64,000 bases of DNA from Auanema rhodensis. Lineage: Eukaryota > Nematoda > Chromadorea > Rhabditida > Rhabditidae. Below the pieces are notes generated by a model. The model worked only from the letters and a program-made list of their open reading frames with translations. It made no database searches and was not told the origin of the DNA. Both the position numbers and the translations under genes were made by a program. Below are positions 61,101-64,000 of this stretch, piece by piece. The first letter of the stretch is position 1. Each line of letters starts with the position of its first letter. Location of the stretch: contig OZ059894.1 in the NCBI GenBank assembly GCA_964057225.1, positions 20,118,476-20,182,475 on the forward strand. Reading direction: 5' to 3'.

Positions 61101-63480
61101 AGCTAGCGCAAATCTGATAACACAGATCGACGCAGCTTAAAAATTCGCATCGAATGCACTATACTACATTGAGAAACGCTTAATACAAAAATTAGTTATG
61201 ATCGTTTGAAAAATGATGCATTAGTGTATGTTGAGTTGCCATGTACACTCAACATTGCTTCCAAAAACATTTTGACAAAAATTTTTCGAAAAATTTCAAA
61301 ATAAATTAGCAAAAAGTAGATGTTTTTAGATTCCTTTTTTCAAGGCAAAGACGATGGACAATGTTATTCAACGAAAAAATTAATTCTTCAGGGTGAAAAT
61401 CGAGGATATAAGTGTGAACTTATATCAGTTGATATCTCGGTGCATTTTTAAGCTAGCGCAAATCTGATAACACAGATCGACGCAGCTTAAAAATCCGCAT
61501 CGAATGCAGTATACTACATTGAGAAACGCTTAATACAAAAATTAGTTATGATCGTTTGAAAAATGATGCATTAGTGTATGTTGAGTTTCCATGTACACTC
61601 AACATTGCTTCCAAAAACATTTTGACAAAAATTTTTTCGAAAAATTTCAAAATAATTTAGCAAAAAGTAGATGTTTTTAGATTCCTTTTTTCAAAGCAAA
61701 GACGATGGACAATGTTATTCAACGAAAAAATTAATTCTTCAGGGTGAAAATCGAGGATATAAGTGTGAACTTATATCAGTTGATATCTCGGTGCATTTTC
61801 AAGCTAGCGCAAATCTGATAACACAGATCGACGCAGCTTAAAAATCCGCATCGAATGCACTATACTACATTGAGAAACGCTTAATACAAAAATTAGTTAT
61901 GATCGTTTGAAAAATGATGCATTAGTGTATGTTGAGTTTCCATGTACACTCAACATTGCTTCCAAAAACATTTTGACAAAAATTTTTCGAAAAATTTCAA
62001 AATAAATTAGCAAAAAGTAGATGTTTCTGGATTCCTTTTTTCAAGGCAAAGACGATGGACAATGTTATTCAACGAAAAAATTAATTCTTCAGGGTGAAAA
62101 TCGAGGATATAAGTGTGAACTTATATCAGTTGATATCTCGGTGCATTTTTAAGCTAGCGCAAATCTGATAACACAGATCGACGCAGCTTAAAAATCCGCA
62201 TCGAATGCACTATACTACATTGAGAAACGCTTAATACAAAAATTAGTTATGATCGTTTGAAAAATGATGCATTAGTGTATGTTGAGTTTCCATGTACACT
62301 CAACATTGCTTCCAAAAACATTTTGACAAAAATTTTTTCGAAAAATTTCAAAATAATTTAGCAAAAAGTAGATGTTTTTAGATTCCTTTTTTCAAGGCAA
62401 AGACGATGGACAATGTTATTCAACGATAAAATTAATTCTTCAGGGTGAAAATCGAGGATATAAGTGTGAACTTATATCAGTTGATATCTCGGTGCATTTT
62501 TAAGCTAGCGCAAATCTGATAACACAGATCGACGCAGCTTAAAAATTCGCATCGAATGCACTATACTACATTGAGAAACGCTTAATACAAAAATTAGTTA
62601 TGATCGTTTGAAAAATGATGCATTAGTGTATGTTGAGTTGCCATGTACACTCAACATTGCTTCCAAAAACATTTTGACAAAAATTTTTCGAAAAATTTCA
62701 AAATAAATTAGCAAAAAGTAGATGTTTTTAGATTCCTTTTTTGAAGGCAAAGACGATGGACAATGTTATTCAACGAAAAAATTAATTCTTCAGGGTGAAA
62801 ATCGAGGATATAAGTGTGAACTTATATCAGTTGATATCTCGGTGCATTTTTAAGCTAGCGCAAATCTGATAACACAGATCGACGCAGCTTAAAAATCCGC
62901 ATCGAATGCAGTATACTACATTGAGAAACGCTTAATACAAAAATTAGTTATGATCGTTTGAAAAATGATGCATTAGTGTATGTTGAGTTTCCATGTACAC
63001 TCAACATTGCTTCCAAAAACATTTTGACAAAAATTTTTTCGAAAAATTTCAAAATAAATTAGCAAAAAGGATGTTTTTAGATTCCTTTTTTCAAGGCAAA
63101 GACGATGGACAATGTTATTCAACGAAAAAATTAATTCTTCAGGGTGAAAATCGAGGATATAAGTGTGAACTTATATCAGTTGATATCTCGGTGCATTTTT
63201 AAGCTAGCGCAAATCTGATAACACAGATCGACGCAGCTTAAAAATTCGCATCGAATGCACTATACTACATTGAGAAACGCTTAATACAAAAATTAGTTAT
63301 GATCGTTTGAAAAATGATGCATTAGTGTATGTTGAGTTGCCATGTACACTCAACATTGCTTCCAAAAACATTTTGACAAAAATTTTTCGAAAAATTTCAA
63401 AATAAATTAGCAAAAAGTAGATGTTTTTAGATTCCTTTTTTTCAAGGCAAAGACGATGGACAATGTTATTCAACGAAAAA
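58150..63480 (-). repeat. Higher-order period of nine monomers (3,150 bp)
   Basis: TCAAAGCAAA occurs at 58541 and 61691, the AAAAAGGATG monomer at about 59920 and 63070, and TTTTTTGAAGGC near 59589 and 62740, all at 3,150-3,151 bp. Within the unit the AAAAAGGATG monomers are also 1,049 bp apart (three monomers) at about 59920 and 60970. The left edge lies after 58140, where GACAAAACTTTTTTCG is not matched 3,150 bp on; the right edge lies near 63.5 kb. Confidence 0.75.
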
Positions 63481-64000
63481 ATTAATTCTTCAGGGTGAAA
63501 ATCGAGGATATAAGTGTGAACTTATATCAGTTGATATCTCGGTGCATTTTTAAGCTAGCGCAAATCTGATAACACAGATCGACGCAGCTTAAAAATCCGC
63601 ATCGAATGCAGTATACTACATTGAGAAACGCTTAATACAAAAATTAGTTATGATCGTTTGAAAAATGATGCATTAGTGTATGTTGAGTTTCCATGTACAC
63701 TCAACATTGCTTCCAAAAACATTTTGACAAAATTTTTTTCGAAAAATTTCAAAATAATTTAGCAAAAAGTAGATGTTTTTAGATTCCTTTTTTCAAGGCA
63801 AAGACGATGGACAATGTTATTCAACGAAAAAATTAATTCTTCAGGGTGAAAATCGAGGATATAAGTGTGAACTTATATCAGTTGATATCTCGGTGCATTT
63901 TTAAGCTAGTGCAAATCTGATAACACAGATCGACGCAGCTTAAAAATCCGCATCGAATGCACTATACTACATTGAGAAACGCTCAATACAAAAATTAGTT

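Larger units (their letters stand above)
42454..64000 (-). repeat. Satellite array, ~351 bp monomer, inverted orientation
   Basis: About 61 monomer intervals between the CATCGA marks at 42580 and 63956, reading as the reverse complement of the left blocks. Mean spacing is slightly below 351 because many copies right of 52 kb carry short deletions: loss of one T/A in AAAATTTTTCG, GCATTAAATG for GCATTAGTGTATG, and AAAAAGGATG for AAAAAGTAGATG. Block-specific variants left of 48 kb include GTGAAATTATAT, GAGTTGCCATG and GACAAAACTTTTTTCG. No genes are visible; open frames of 69 codons are a by-product of one of the deletions. The array continues past the window. Confidence 0.98.

Noticed and set aside
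52145-63202. Eight near-identical 69-codon + strand open frames (at 52145, 53543, 54940, 56342, 57741, 59843, 60892 and 62993)
   Set aside because: They lie wholly inside satellite monomers and exist only because a 2-base loss (AAAAAGGATG for AAAAAGTAGATG) shifts the frame past a stop. Their repetition reflects the higher-order unit, not a gene family.

Overview
The window is almost entirely an AT-rich satellite DNA array broken by one LTR retroelement. It looks like heterochromatin (centromeric, pericentromeric or subtelomeric) of a eukaryote, most likely an invertebrate. A nematode is my first guess because the retroelement Gag/protease resembles nematode-type Ty3/Gypsy proteins, but that rests on memory of the families. 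There are no bacterial genes, operons, RNA genes or CRISPR arrays.

Layout. (1) 1-17637: about 50 head-to-tail copies of a ~351 bp monomer on the + strand, ending in a monomer interrupted at its base 96. (2) 17638-22577: a 4,940 bp LTR element with identical 379 bp LTRs, a 4 bp TTAT target duplication, a PBS-like site, one long ORF (18446-22057, 1,203 aa) and a purine-rich tract. (3) 22578-42453: the interrupted monomer resumes, followed by about 55 more + strand monomers. (4) 42452/42453: a sharp switch with 2 bp of microhomology. (5) 42454-64000: about 61 monomers of the same satellite in the opposite orientation.

Satellite. Monomers differ by few substitutions and short indels. Shared variants show a mosaic of higher-order units: a 5-monomer block repeated 8 monomers away at the left edge; a tandem pair of 16- and 17-monomer units (5614-11226 and 11227-17190); blocks of the + array repeated 9.5, 10.2 and 15.5-15.8 kb away; a 4-monomer unit (~1.4 kb) at about 52-58 kb; and a 9-monomer period (3,150 bp) at about 58-63.5 kb. 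The monomer carries several inverted repeats present in nearly every copy, the largest a ~49 nt hairpin.

Retroelement. The ORF runs from a helical N-terminus through a Gag-like region, a CCHC zinc knuckle and a retropepsin (LIDTGS ... SILIGTNALKDLG), and stops resembling a Ty3/Gypsy polyprotein just where reverse transcriptase should begin. It then continues in frame into about 380 residues I cannot assign. No RT, RNase H or integrase is present, so the element must be moved by proteins supplied elsewhere. The intact reading frame, identical LTRs and an uninterrupted paralogue of the target monomer (33458-33461) point to recent movement. This element and its unassigned C-terminal region are the best candidates here for something undescribed.
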